Assembly: GCF_014837295.1 (NCBI RefSeq)
Contig: NZ_JACYHB010000017.1
Location: forward strand, 1-64,000
DNA: 64,000 bases
Source of the DNA: Cellulosimicrobium arenosum
GTDB taxonomy: Bacteria; Actinomycetota; Actinomycetes; Actinomycetales; Cellulomonadaceae
Direction of reading: 5' to 3'
Part shown: positions 17,997-26,755 of the stretch, one piece after another
Position numbering within the stretch: position 1 is the stretch's first letter
Layout of the letters: each line of letters opens with the position of its first letter
Translations under genes and position numbers: made by a program
The notes under the pieces: generated by a model
Databases searched by the model: none
Told to the model about the DNA's origin: nothing
What the model saw: the letters and a program-made list of their open reading frames with translations, nothing else

Positions 17997-18031
17997 CCGA
18001 GGTAGCACGCCGGTCCGGCGTGCTACCTCGG
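17997..18031. terminator. Bidirectional terminator between pepN and malQ
   Basis: Near-perfect palindrome: arms 17997-18013 and 18015-18031 match exactly, the central bases forming the loop. It starts seven bases after the pepN stop and overlaps the malQ stop codon region. Confidence 0.85.
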
Positions 18032-20200
18032 CAGGGGCTGGTTCATCGCGGCGGCGAGGGACCGCAGCCGCGCGTTGTCGAACAGGTCCTCGAGCATGAC
18101 CACGTTGCCGGCCGAGTCGCCGAGCGGGACCCGCCAGTTCGGGTACTCACGGTCCGTGCCCGGCTGGTTCTGCGCGCGGCGCTCCCCCACGGCGTCGGTG
18201 AGGGAGACGCCGAGGAGCGCCGCAGGGCTCTGCCGGATCATCAGGTGCAGCGCCTCCACGAGCTCGCGCTCGGACGGCTCCTCGCCCACGAGGCCCCGCT
18301 CCCGGAGGAAGGCGACCGTCCGCTCGCGCTCGACCCGGGCCTGTCGGCGCACAACGGCGACCGGTTCCGTGAGGACGCCGAGCCGCTCCCGCAGCTCCAC
18401 GTGCTCACCCGCCAGATAGCCCGCCGTCGGGGGCAGGTCGTGGGTCGTGACCGTGGCGAGCGTGAGCGGGCGATAGTCCTCCGGTGCCAGGGGGGCGCCG
18501 TCGTCGGTCTTCTCGAACCACAGCACCGACGTGCCGAGCACGCCCCGCTCCGCGAGGTAGTCGCGCACCCACGGCTCGAAGACACCGAGGTCCTCGCCGA
18601 TGACCGTCGCACCGGCCCGCTGCGCCTCGAGGCACAGGATCCCGATCAGCGCCTCGTGGTCGTAGCTGACGTACGCACCCGCGTCGGCACGGGCGCCGCC
18701 GGGGATCCACCACAGCCGGAACAGCCCGATGACGTGGTCGATCCGGATCGCACCGGCGTGCCGCAGGACGGTGCGCAGCATGTCCCGGTACGGCGCGTAC
18801 CCGGCGCGCGCGAGCGCCTCCGGGTGCCATGGCGGCTGGGACCAGTTCTGCCCCTGCTGGTTGTAGGTGTCCGGCGGCGCGCCCACGGACACCCCCCGCG
18901 CGAGGACGGACTGGTTCGCCCAGGCGTCGGCCCCCTCGGGGTGCACGCCGACGGCGAGGTCGTGCATGATGCCCACGCACATGCCGGCCTCGCGTGCGGT
19001 GCGCTGCGCGACGCGCAGCTGCTCGTCCGCGACCCACTGCAACCAGCAGTAGAAGTCGATCGTGTCGGAGAGCTGCTCGCGCAGCCCTGCCACCGCCGGC
19101 GACGCCGGGTCCAGGACGTCCCGCGGCCACTCGGCGTCGCCGTAGTGGTCCGCGAGCGCGCACCAGGTCGCGAAGTCCTCCAGCCCTCTGCCCTGCCCCG
19201 CCCGGAACTCGTCGAACCCCGCCTGCCGGGCGGTCGAGCGCGGCGCGGCGAAGACGACCTCGAGCGCGGCCTTCTTCGCCTCCCACGCCGGGTCGCGGTC
19301 GATCGGAGCGGGGTCGGAGCCCAGGTCGCGCACCGGGTCGAACGCCCACTCCACGAGCGAGCGGTCGGCGGCCGACAGGTACGCGGTCTCCCTGATGTCC
19401 TCGACCCGCACGTACAGCGGGTTGACGAAGCGCCTGCTCGTCGGCAGGTAGGGCGACGGCGTCATCGGCGTGCGCGGCTCGGCGGCGTGCAGCGGGTTGA
19501 TGAGCAGGAAGTCCGCCCCGGCCTCACGGGCCGACAGCCACGCCAGGTCGGCGAGGTCGGCCAGGTCCCCGACGCCCCAGGACGCACGCGAGCGCACGGA
19601 GTAGAGCTGTGTCATGAACCCCCAGGGGGCGCGGCCCTCCGGCGCCGGCGGCGGGTCGAGCCGCTCCGGCGTGACGACGAGCGTGGCCCGGGCCCGGGCC
19701 TCGCCGCTCACGGCGTGCAGGTCGTGCCACCCGAGGGGAAGGTCCGCCGGGATCTCGAACGTCGCGCGCCCGACGCGCCGGCCGTCCACCGTCTGCGGCG
19801 GGACCGGGACGTCGAGCTGGGTCGCGTCCCGGCGCTCGCGGACGGGACGCGGGCCGGACGTCCCGCGCGCCGCGTCGTGGGGGGCCTCGAGCTCGATCCA
19901 GACCTCGACGTCGGCTCCGTCGGCGACGTGCACGGGCACGGCTGCCGCGGCACCGTGCCGGACGACGACGGTCGGCGGGAGCATCCGGCGCCACGCGTCG
20001 TCGCGCGAGTGCTCGAGACTGACCGCGACCTTCTCCGGTGACGACGCCGGGACGCCGAGAGCCTCGAGGACCGAGACGAGGGTCGACGCGCGCACCGCGT
20101 GCCGTACGCCGTCGAAGCCGTGGAAGCCGGTCGCGACCCCGTGGGCGTCGGCCAGCTGTGCCAACGGCTCGGGCAGTTCCTCGTGCTGGGGTTCGCTCAC
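18023..20200 (-). CDS. malQ: 4-alpha-glucanotransferase (amylomaltase)
   Basis: GH77 enzyme that transfers alpha-1,4-glucan segments between maltodextrins, used in glycogen and maltose breakdown. 725 residues with the ~200-residue N-terminal extension usual in actinobacterial MalQ. Catalytic landmarks: IRIDHVIGLFRLWW (nucleophile Asp), VIGEDLGVFEPWV (acid/base Glu) and TTHDLPPTAGYLAG (third Asp), plus NQQGQNWSQPPW. The GTG at 20200 was chosen because VSEPQHEELPEPLAQLADAHGV starts a normal N-terminus; the frame is open much further upstream but runs into mscS. Monocistronic and divergent from mscS. Confidence 0.93.
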   Translation of the reverse strand: MSEPQHEELPEPLAQLADAHGVATGFHGFDGVRHAVRASTLVSVLEALGVPASSPEKVAVSLEHSRDDAWRRMLPPTVVVRHGAAAAVPVHVADGADVEVWIELEAPHDAARGTSGPRPVRERRDATQLDVPVPPQTVDGRRVGRATFEIPADLPLGWHDLHAVSGEARARATLVVTPERLDPPPAPEGRAPWGFMTQLYSVRSRASWGVGDLADLADLAWLSAREAGADFLLINPLHAAEPRTPMTPSPYLPTSRRFVNPLYVRVEDIRETAYLSAADRSLVEWAFDPVRDLGSDPAPIDRDPAWEAKKAALEVVFAAPRSTARQAGFDEFRAGQGRGLEDFATWCALADHYGDAEWPRDVLDPASPAVAGLREQLSDTIDFYCWLQWVADEQLRVAQRTAREAGMCVGIMHDLAVGVHPEGADAWANQSVLARGVSVGAPPDTYNQQGQNWSQPPWHPEALARAGYAPYRDMLRTVLRHAGAIRIDHVIGLFRLWWIPGGARADAGAYVSYDHEALIGILCLEAQRAGATVIGEDLGVFEPWVRDYLAERGVLGTSVLWFEKTDDGAPLAPEDYRPLTLATVTTHDLPPTAGYLAGEHVELRERLGVLTEPVAVVRRQARVERERTVAFLRERGLVGEEPSERELVEALHLMIRQSPAALLGVSLTDAVGERRAQNQPGTDREYPNWRVPLGDSAGNVVMLEDLFDNARLRSLAAAMNQPLPR

Positions 20201-20279
20201 GCAGACGATCCTGCCAGAACCGGCCACCGCAGGCAGGACCGGGTCCTCGGCGCGCCCCGGACCGGTTCGACCGGGCAGG

Positions 20280-20285
20280 TAGCCT
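20280..20285 (+). promoter_or_regulatory. -10 box of mscS, probable leaderless start
   Basis: TAGCCT, six bases before the ATG at 20292. The distance suggests transcription starts at the A of the start codon. No clear -35 box. Confidence 0.4.
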
Positions 20286-20291
20286 GCCACC

Positions 20292-21386
20292 ATGCTCTCC
20301 ACCTTCCTCGCCGGCGCACAGACCGACCCGGACGGTTTCGACCCGAGCGAGCCGCACGACTGGTTGACCTGGTTCGTCGGGCTCCCGCTGCGCGTGATCC
20401 TCATCATCGGGATCGGCGCGGTGGCGCTCGGCCTCCTGCGCCGTGTCATCCGCGGGGTCACCGAGCACATCGCCGCCGGGACACCGACGCGGGCCGGTGC
20501 GCGGCTGCGCGGTCTCGGCCGGACCGAGGTGGGCTCCGCCATCATGCGTGCCACGCCGATCGCCAACCCGCTCGCGACCGCTCGCCGCGCCGCGCGCGCC
20601 CGCACGATCGGCTCCGTCCTGCGCTCGGCGGCGAACATCCTGATCGGGACCACCGTCGTCCTCATGGTCCTGGCCGAGCTCGGCATGAACATCGGTCCCT
20701 TCCTGGCCTCCGCCGGGATCGCCGGCGTGGCGCTCGGCTTCGGTGCCCAGAGCCTCGTGAAGGACTTCCTGTCCGGGACGTTCATGCTGCTCGAGGACCA
20801 GTACGGCGTCGGCGACGTCGTCGACTTCGGCGAGGTGACGGGAACGGTCGAGGAGGTGGCGCTGCGCGTGACCAAGGTGCGCGACCTGGACGGGACCGCG
20901 TGGTACGTGCGCAACGGCGAGATCCTGCGCACCGGCAACATGTCCCAGGAGTGGGCCCGCGCGACCGTCGACGTCCGGGTGGCCTACTTCGCCGACGTCG
21001 ACGCGGTGCGTTCCGCGCTCCTCCAGGCGGCGCAGCGCGTCGCGGACGACCCGATGATCGGCTCGTACCTGATGGAGCCCGCCGAGGTCGTCGGGGTCGA
21101 GGACCTGACGGCGGAGGCGCTGCGGCTCAAGGTGTGGGTCAAGACCCAGCCCGCCATGCAGTGGGAGGTCGCCCGCGCGCTGCGCGTCAGCGTCCGCGAC
21201 GTCCTCGCCGAGGCGGGCATCCCGCTCGCCGGCGCCCAGCAGGTCGTCGTCCTCGACCAGTCACCGGCACGGGCGGACGCGCAGGAGAATCCGGTCGACG
21301 GTGCCGACGTGCCCCGTGACGCGGCCGCTGCGGCTGCGGGGATCGCGCACCGGGACGCTCAGGACCAGGAGAACAAGGGGTCCTGA
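20292..21386 (+). CDS. mscS: Small-conductance mechanosensitive channel, MscS family
   Basis: 364 residues. Three membrane helices are visible: WFVGLPLRVILIIGIGAVALGLL (28-50), ILIGTTVVLMVLAELG (about 117-132) and the pore helix IGPFLASAGIAGVALGFGAQSLVKDFLSGTFMLLEDQY, which carries the Gly/Ala packing pattern and the FGAQSLVKDF core of MscS. The cytoplasmic beta domain (GDVVDFGEVTGTVEEVALR, DGTAWYVRNGEI) follows. It opens when membrane tension rises on hypoosmotic shock. The last ~55 residues are a charged tail. Its 3' end overlaps that of the convergent EIIA gene by 28 bases. Confidence 0.93.
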   Translation: MLSTFLAGAQTDPDGFDPSEPHDWLTWFVGLPLRVILIIGIGAVALGLLRRVIRGVTEHIAAGTPTRAGARLRGLGRTEVGSAIMRATPIANPLATARRAARARTIGSVLRSAANILIGTTVVLMVLAELGMNIGPFLASAGIAGVALGFGAQSLVKDFLSGTFMLLEDQYGVGDVVDFGEVTGTVEEVALRVTKVRDLDGTAWYVRNGEILRTGNMSQEWARATVDVRVAYFADVDAVRSALLQAAQRVADDPMIGSYLMEPAEVVGVEDLTAEALRLKVWVKTQPAMQWEVARALRVSVRDVLAEAGIPLAGAQQVVVLDQSPARADAQENPVDGADVPRDAAAAAAGIAHRDAQDQENKGS

Positions 21387-21871
21387 GCGACGACGGCCGC
21401 ACCGGCCGTGGCACGCACGCGCACACGGTCGGGCTCGGCCTGCAGCGCGACGACCGGGCAGACCGTCGACAGCCCGGCAGCGACGACACGCGCGGGGTCC
21501 CAGGTGATGACGAGGTCGCCACGACGCACCTCCGCGCCGGCCTCGACGTGCAGCGTGAAGCCGTCCCCGCGCAGGTTCACGGTGTCGATGCCGAGATGGA
21601 CGAGGATCGCGCGCCCGGAGGTCGTCTCGAGGGCGAACGCGTGCGGGAAGAGGGAACCGATGCGCCCGTCGGCGGGCGCCACCACGTGGGAGTGCTCGAC
21701 CGGCTCGGGGTCGATCGCGATCCCCGGTCCGACGATCTGCTGCGAGAAGACCGGGTCGGGTACGGCGGACAACGCCACCACGGACCCCGCGAGGGGGCTC
21801 GTGACGAGCAGCGACGACAGGTCGTCGTGCGCGGGCGGGCGAGGCGACCGGGCCGTCGTCGGCCCCGTCAC
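21359..21871 (-). CDS. crr: PTS glucose-type EIIA component
   Basis: Cytoplasmic phosphocarrier of the sugar phosphotransferase system. 170 residues; TSPLAGSVVALSAVPDPVFSQQIVGPGIAIDP opens the domain and the two active-site histidines are His77 (SLFPHAFAL) and phosphorylated His92 (ILVHLGIDTV). It has no EIIB/EIIC fusion. The GTG at 21871 lies 17 bases after the EIIB stop with an AGGTCG-like ribosome site; a shorter start is possible. With the EIIB gene it forms a two-gene unit divergent from ptsI. EIIA of this type also serves as a carbon-status signal in other bacteria, which is unproven here. Confidence 0.9.
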   Translation of the reverse strand: MTGPTTARSPRPPAHDDLSSLLVTSPLAGSVVALSAVPDPVFSQQIVGPGIAIDPEPVEHSHVVAPADGRIGSLFPHAFALETTSGRAILVHLGIDTVNLRGDGFTLHVEAGAEVRRGDLVITWDPARVVAAGLSTVCPVVALQAEPDRVRVRATAGAAVVAQDPLFSWS

Positions 21872-21888
21872 CGGTGTGCGCGACCTGC

Positions 21889-22134
21889 TCAACGCAGCGC
21901 GTCGAGGTCGGCGGCGAGGTTGTCGGCCTCCGGTCCCACGATGACCTGGACGACCCGGCCGGACCGCACGACGCCGAACGCGCCGGTCTCCTTCAGGCGT
22001 GCCTCGTCCACCAGCTCCGGGTCGCTGACCTCGACGCGCAGCCGCGTGATGCACGGCTCGAGGTCCACCACGTTGCCCTGGCCACCGAGGGCGTCGAGAA
22101 TGTGCTGTGCCTTCTGGTCCGAGGGAGTGCTCAT
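21889..22134 (-). CDS. PTS glucose/N-acetylglucosamine-type EIIB component
   Basis: 81-residue stand-alone EIIB. Phosphorylated Cys28 lies in the signature DLEPCITRLRVEV, followed by KETGAFGVVRSGRVVQVIVG. It takes phosphate from EIIA and passes it to the sugar bound by a membrane EIIC, which is not in this window. ATG at 22134 with an AGGAGA ribosome site. Stand-alone EIIB proteins of this size are known for the split PTS of streptomycetes. Confidence 0.93.
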   Translation of the reverse strand: MSTPSDQKAQHILDALGGQGNVVDLEPCITRLRVEVSDPELVDEARLKETGAFGVVRSGRVVQVIVGPEADNLAADLDALR

Positions 22135-22398
22135 GAAATGTCGTCTCCTGAGGCAGTGGTGCGGTCAGTACCGCACGGTGGAACGGATCACGGGGCACGT
22201 GGTCGTGCTCCTGGCTCCAGGGTAGTCTCCCGACGCCGGGGGGACCGATCGCGCGTCGCGAGCCGCAGGTGCCGCACGTCGCTGCTCTCGGGTACGGTGC
22301 CGACCACGAGGCGGCGCGCGCCGAGCGGTGCGGGGCGGCCCGTGCGCAGGACGGCTCGGGGCGCCAGCCCGGGCGGACGGACGAGGCGGTGGCAGCAG

Positions 22399-24081
22399 GT
22401 GGCAGGACAGCTGATCACGGGGATCGGGGTGTGCCCGGGCACGGTCGTGGGGCCGGTGGTGCTCATGCCCGAGCCCGTCGAGGAGCCACCACCAGGCGTA
22501 CGGGTCGCGCCTCAGGCGGACCACGAGGCGCAGGCGCGACGCATCGACGACGCCGCACGGCACGTCGCGACGGATCTCGAGCGCGCCGCCGCCCAGGCGG
22601 ACGGCGAGACGCGCGACGTCCTCGAGGCGACCGCGGCGATGGCGGCCGACCCGACGCTCGCCGCCGACGCCCGGCGCCGGGTGCTCTCCGAGCACCTCGT
22701 GCCCGAGCGCGCGGTGTGGGAGGCCGCGGACGAGGTGGCGCGACAGTTCACCGAGCTGGGCGGGCACCTCGCCGAGCGGGCGCGCGACGTCGCGGACGTT
22801 CGCGACCGGCTCGTGGCCGCGCTGGCCGGCCGGCCCGCGCCCGGCGTGCCCGACCACACGGAGCCGTTCGTCCTCGTCGCCCTCGACCTCGCCCCGTCCG
22901 CCACCGCGGCGCTCGACCCGTCGCGGGTCCTGGCGATCGTCACCGACGGCGCCGGACCCACGTCGCACACGGCGATCGTCGCCAACGCCAAGGGCATCCC
23001 CGCCGTCGTCGCGGCGGACGGGGCGAGCGCGGCCCTGGCGGCCGGAGACCTGGTGCTGGTCGACGGGTCGGCCGGGACCGTCGTCGTGCACCCGTCGCCG
23101 GACCAGGTCGCCGCGGCCCAGGCGCGTGCGCAGCAGGCCCGCACGTTCGACGGGCGCGGACGCACGCGCGACGGGCATCGCGTCCAGCTGCTCGCGAACG
23201 TGGGCGACCCGGCGGGTGCCGCGCCGGCCGCCGCCGCGAACGCCGAAGGGGTGGGCCTGTTCCGCTCCGAGTTCTGCTTCCTCGACCGCCAGGACCCGCC
23301 CACGGTCGAGGAGCAGGTCACGGCCTACCGGACCGTCTTCCACGAGTTCGCCCACCGCAAGGTCGTCATCCGCACGCTCGACTCCGGCGCGGACAAGCCG
23401 CTGCACTTCCTCACGGTCTCGGACGAGGAGAACCCGGCGCTCGGTGTCCGCGGTCTGCGCACCGCGGCGCGCTGGCCCGACCTGCTCGAGCAGCAGCTGG
23501 ACGCGATCGCGCAGGCCGCCGGTGCCGAGGAGGCCGAGGTCTGGGTCATGGCGCCCATGGTCTCGACCGTCGGCGAGGCCGAGTGGTTCGTCGAGCGCTG
23601 TCGCGCGCACGGCCTCGACGTGGCGGGAGTCATGATCGAGGTCCCGAGCGCCGCGCTGCTCGCCGGGCCGATCCTCGCCCGCGCCGCGTTCGCGTCCATC
23701 GGCACGAACGACCTCACGCAGTACACGATGGCCGCCGACCGCCTGCTCGGCTCGCTCGCCGAGCTCAGCGACCCGTGGCAGCCGGGCGTCCTGCAGCTCG
23801 TCGCCGCGACGTGCGCCGGCGGCGCGCAGCAGGGGCGACCCGTCGGCGTCTGCGGGGAAGCGGCCTCGCAGCCGGTGCTCGCGGTCGTCCTCGTCGGGCT
23901 CGGCGTCACCTCGTTGTCCATGACCGCCCGTGCGATCCCCGACGTGGCGGCGCTGCTGCGCGAGGTGGACCACGACGAGTGCCGGCGCCTGGCCCGCCTC
24001 GCGCTCGAGGCCGAGAGCGCGGCGCAGGCGCGCGCCGTCGTGCGGCAGAACCTGCCCGTGCTGGCCGAGCTCGGCCTGTGA
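22399..24081 (+). CDS. ptsI: Phosphoenolpyruvate-protein phosphotransferase (PTS enzyme I)
   Basis: General PTS enzyme: autophosphorylates from PEP and passes phosphate to HPr. 560 residues. The phosphorylated His190 is in [22 protein letters not shown]; the PEP-binding barrel shows [43 protein letters not shown] and the Cys loop [14 protein letters not shown] at 22399 was chosen because it gives the usual N-terminus [17 protein letters not shown]. Divergent from crr-EIIB across a 264-base region (22135-22398) that holds no gene; a TAGTCT box at about 22225 may be its -10. HPr must be encoded elsewhere. Confidence 0.94.
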   Translation: MAGQLITGIGVCPGTVVGPVVLMPEPVEEPPPGVRVAPQADHEAQARRIDDAARHVATDLERAAAQADGETRDVLEATAAMAADPTLAADARRRVLSEHLVPERAVWEAADEVARQFTELGGHLAERARDVADVRDRLVAALAGRPAPGVPDHTEPFVLVALDLAPSATAALDPSRVLAIVTDGAGPTSHTAIVANAKGIPAVVAADGASAALAAGDLVLVDGSAGTVVVHPSPDQVAAAQARAQQARTFDGRGRTRDGHRVQLLANVGDPAGAAPAAAANAEGVGLFRSEFCFLDRQDPPTVEEQVTAYRTVFHEFAHRKVVIRTLDSGADKPLHFLTVSDEENPALGVRGLRTAARWPDLLEQQLDAIAQAAGAEEAEVWVMAPMVSTVGEAEWFVERCRAHGLDVAGVMIEVPSAALLAGPILARAAFASIGTNDLTQYTMAADRLLGSLAELSDPWQPGVLQLVAATCAGGAQQGRPVGVCGEAASQPVLAVVLVGLGVTSLSMTARAIPDVAALLREVDHDECRRLARLALEAESAAQARAVVRQNLPVLAELGL

Positions 24082-24105
24082 CCTGTGCCCCACCGGCTCG
24101 TGGAT

Positions 24106-24131
24106 CCCGTGCCCGCACCCCGGGGCACGGG
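24106..24131 (+). terminator. Terminator after ptsI
   Basis: CCCGTGCCC (24106-24114) and GGGCACGGG (24123-24131) around an eight-base loop, 25 bases after the ptsI stop. Confidence 0.7.
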
Positions 24132-24154
24132 CACCGCGATGCGATGATGGGCCG

Positions 24155-24658
24155 GTGAGCCCGGACTCCAGCCCCCGCCCGACGCTGCCCGTCACCTCGG
24201 CACGGCCCGGCTCCGTCGCGTCCGGAACGTCGAGCGCGCCGGCGGACGGCCCTGCGGACGACCCCGCGCCGACGCGACCGAGCCGGTCGTTCTACGACGA
24301 GGTCGGCGGTCACGACACGTTCGTCCGTCTCGTCGACGCGTTCTACGAGGGAGTGGCCGAGGACCCCGTGATGCGGCCCATGTACCCGGAGCAGGACCTC
24401 GCCCCGGCGCGGCGGCGCCTGACGATGTTCCTCGAGCAGTACTGGGGCGGTCCGACGACGTACAGCGAGGAACGTGGCCATCCGCGCCTGCGCATGCGGC
24501 ACATGCCCTTCACCGTCAACCCGGATGCTCGCGACCGCTGGCTCGCCCACATGCGGGCCGCGGTCGCCACGCTCGATCTCGCCCCGCTCCACGAGGCGAC
24601 GCTCTGGGACTACCTGGAGCGCGCCGCGCACTCGCTCGTCAACACCTTCGACGACTGA
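24155..24658 (+). CDS. glbO: Group II truncated haemoglobin
   Basis: 167 residues: a disordered Pro/Ser/Thr N-terminal stretch of ~45 residues, then a trHbO globin. [38 protein letters not shown], the distal region [22 protein letters not shown] with the proximal His, and [14 protein letters not shown] are diagnostic of group II. Such globins bind O2 tightly and handle NO or peroxide. GTG start at 24155. The order pepN ... glbO ... ettA-ssb parallels M. tuberculosis Rv2467-Rv2470-Rv2477c-Rv2478c. The tesB gene follows after 28 bases. Confidence 0.92.
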   Translation: MSPDSSPRPTLPVTSARPGSVASGTSSAPADGPADDPAPTRPSRSFYDEVGGHDTFVRLVDAFYEGVAEDPVMRPMYPEQDLAPARRRLTMFLEQYWGGPTTYSEERGHPRLRMRHMPFTVNPDARDRWLAHMRAAVATLDLAPLHEATLWDYLERAAHSLVNTFDD

Positions 24659-24686
24659 GCACCCGCCCACCGACCCGAGGAGTCCC

Positions 24687-25679
24687 GTGGCCACCGACCG
24701 TCCCGTGCCCGACCCGAGCCCTCCGAGCCGCACGAGCCCGGGTCCGGACGGCCTGACGCCCTCCCCCGGTCCGACGTCGCAGCACGCGCCGAGCACCCAG
24801 GTGCCCAACCCGCTCGGCCACCTCCTCGAGGTGCTGCGGCTCGAGCAGGTCGACGACGGCGACGGGTCCGCCGCCGACCCGGAGCACTTCCGCGGCGCGA
24901 GCGTCCATCAGCCGAGCGGTCGGGTGTACGGGGGCCAGGTGCTCGCGCAGGCCGTGCTCGCCGCCGGTCGTACCGTCCCCGCCGGTCGCCTCCCCCACTC
25001 GCTGCACGGCTACTTCCTGCGGCCGGGTGCCCTCGAGGTGCCGATCGACTTCGCCGTCGAGCGGCTGCGCGACGGCCGGTCGTTCAGCGCACGTCGCACG
25101 CACGCGATCCAGCACGGCAAGCCGATCCTGTCGATGATCGCGTCGTTCCAGGAGGCCCAGGACGGGTTCGAGCACACGTCGGCGATGCCGAGCGCACCGC
25201 CGCCGCAGGACGTCCCCTCGGCGCTGGAGGTGCTCGGCGGGATCGACCACCCCGTCGCCCGCTTCTGGTCGCACCACTCCGCGTTCGAGCTGCGCCACGT
25301 CGGCGGCTCGCTGTACCTCACGCCCGACGCCGAGCCGAAGGACCACCAGATGGTGTGGATGCGCGCGCGGGGGCACGTCGGCGACGACCAGCTGCTGCAC
25401 CGCGCGCTCATGGCCTACGCGTGCGACCAGGTCATGCTCGAGCCGATCCTGCGACAGTCCGGCACGAGCTGGGTCACGCCGGGCATCTCGATCGCCAGCC
25501 TCGACCACGCGATGTGGTGGCACCGCGACGTCCGGGTGGACGAGTGGCTGCTGTTCGTCCAGTCGGCATCGAGCGCGCAGGGTGGTCGTGGGTTGGGCGC
25601 CGCCCGCGTGTTCACGCAGGACGGCTCGCTCGTCGCGTCCATCGCGCAGGAGGGCATGGTGCGGCTGCCGGACGCGTGA
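24687..25679 (+). CDS. tesB: Acyl-CoA thioesterase II
   Basis: Hydrolyses acyl-CoA to free acid and CoA. 330 residues with two hotdog domains: FRGASVHQPSGRVYGGQVLAQAVLAAGRTV and LHGYFLRPGALEVPIDFAVERLRDGRSFSARR in the first, LDHAMWWHRDVRVDEWLLFVQSAS and GRGLGAARVFTQDGSLVASIAQEGMVR in the second, all TesB signatures. The first ~45 residues are a Pro/Ser-rich extension. GTG start at 24687 preceded by GAGGAG. It follows glbO closely on the same strand, so they may be cotranscribed. Confidence 0.93.
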   Translation: MATDRPVPDPSPPSRTSPGPDGLTPSPGPTSQHAPSTQVPNPLGHLLEVLRLEQVDDGDGSAADPEHFRGASVHQPSGRVYGGQVLAQAVLAAGRTVPAGRLPHSLHGYFLRPGALEVPIDFAVERLRDGRSFSARRTHAIQHGKPILSMIASFQEAQDGFEHTSAMPSAPPPQDVPSALEVLGGIDHPVARFWSHHSAFELRHVGGSLYLTPDAEPKDHQMVWMRARGHVGDDQLLHRALMAYACDQVMLEPILRQSGTSWVTPGISIASLDHAMWWHRDVRVDEWLLFVQSASSAQGGRGLGAARVFTQDGSLVASIAQEGMVRLPDA

Positions 25680-25759
25680 CCCACCCCCGGGACGGTCGCC
25701 GGGGGGCCGGCGGTCGTCCTGGCAGTGCGACGTCACCCGAACCGCTGCACACTGACCAG

Positions 25760-26755
25760 GTGCGACTGCGACGCGTGTCGGTGACCTCCCCCGGCTACTC
25801 CCGCCGGCCCAAGGGCGAGGAGTGGGTGTTCCTCGACGTCGAGGGCATGCCCCTGGCCGACGAGGAGGAGGTCGCCCGCTGCACCCGCCTCGCCGTCCCG
25901 CCGGCGTGGGGCGACGTCTGGATCTGCCGGTACCCGGACGGCCATGTCCAGGCGTTCGGGCACGACGCCGCCGGACGCGGGCAGTACCTCTACCACGAGC
26001 AGTGGCAGGCCCGCCGGGCGCGGCGCAAGCACGACCACGTGCTCGACGTCGGCCGCCGCCTCCCCGCGGCCAGGCGCCGCGTCACGCGGGACCTCGCCCT
26101 CCCCGCCGTGCCGCGCGAGAAGGTGCTCGCACTCGCGTTCCGCCTCCTCGACCTCGCCTACTTCCGCGCGGGCGGCGAGCTGTACGCGAAGCAGAACCGC
26201 AGCTACGGCCTGGCGACCATCCGCAAGGAGCACGCGAGCGTCCGCCGGGACCACAGCGTCCACTTCCACTACCCGGCGAAGTCCGGGCAGGTGCGCGACG
26301 TCGTGGTGGACGACGAGGTGGTCGCGGACCTCGTCACCACCCTCAAGAGGCGTCGTGGCGGGGTCGAGCTGCTGGCGTGGCGCGAGGAGGCGGCCGGCGG
26401 GAGCCGGGGATCCGCCGTCTGGCACGACGTGACCAGCGCCGACGTCCAGGCGGACATCAAGGACCGGCTCGGCGACGACGCGACGCCCAAGGACTTCCGC
26501 ACGTGGCACGCGACGGTCCTCGCCGCGCGTGCGCTCGCGGACGCGGGTGCTCCCCCGTCGTCGGAGCGCGCCCGGCGCCGCGTCGTGGCGGGGATCGTCA
26601 AGGACGTCGCCGAGGAGCTGGGCAACACGCCTGCCGTGGCGCGCTCGTCGTACATCGACCCACGGCTGTTCGACCTGTGGGAGCGCGGCGAGACGATCGG
26701 CGCGACCCGGTCACGACCGCGCGCCGAGCACGAGGTCCTGGAGCTGCTGGCATGA
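25760..26755 (+). CDS. DNA topoisomerase IB (poxvirus-like)
   Basis: Relaxes supercoils through a 3'-phosphotyrosine intermediate. 331 residues. The catalytic Tyr298 lies in ARSSYIDPRLF; other active-site pieces are KQNRSYGLATIRKEH (Arg and the beta-hairpin Lys) and KDFRTWHATV (Arg-x-x-His). The N-terminal segment SRRPKGEEWVFLDVEGMPLADEEEVARCTRLAVPPAW is the usual DNA-binding start of the bacterial family. GTG at 25760. It overlaps the next gene by ATGA, so the two are translated together. Confidence 0.92.
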   Translation: MRLRRVSVTSPGYSRRPKGEEWVFLDVEGMPLADEEEVARCTRLAVPPAWGDVWICRYPDGHVQAFGHDAAGRGQYLYHEQWQARRARRKHDHVLDVGRRLPAARRRVTRDLALPAVPREKVLALAFRLLDLAYFRAGGELYAKQNRSYGLATIRKEHASVRRDHSVHFHYPAKSGQVRDVVVDDEVVADLVTTLKRRRGGVELLAWREEAAGGSRGSAVWHDVTSADVQADIKDRLGDDATPKDFRTWHATVLAARALADAGAPPSSERARRRVVAGIVKDVAEELGNTPAVARSSYIDPRLFDLWERGETIGATRSRPRAEHEVLELLA

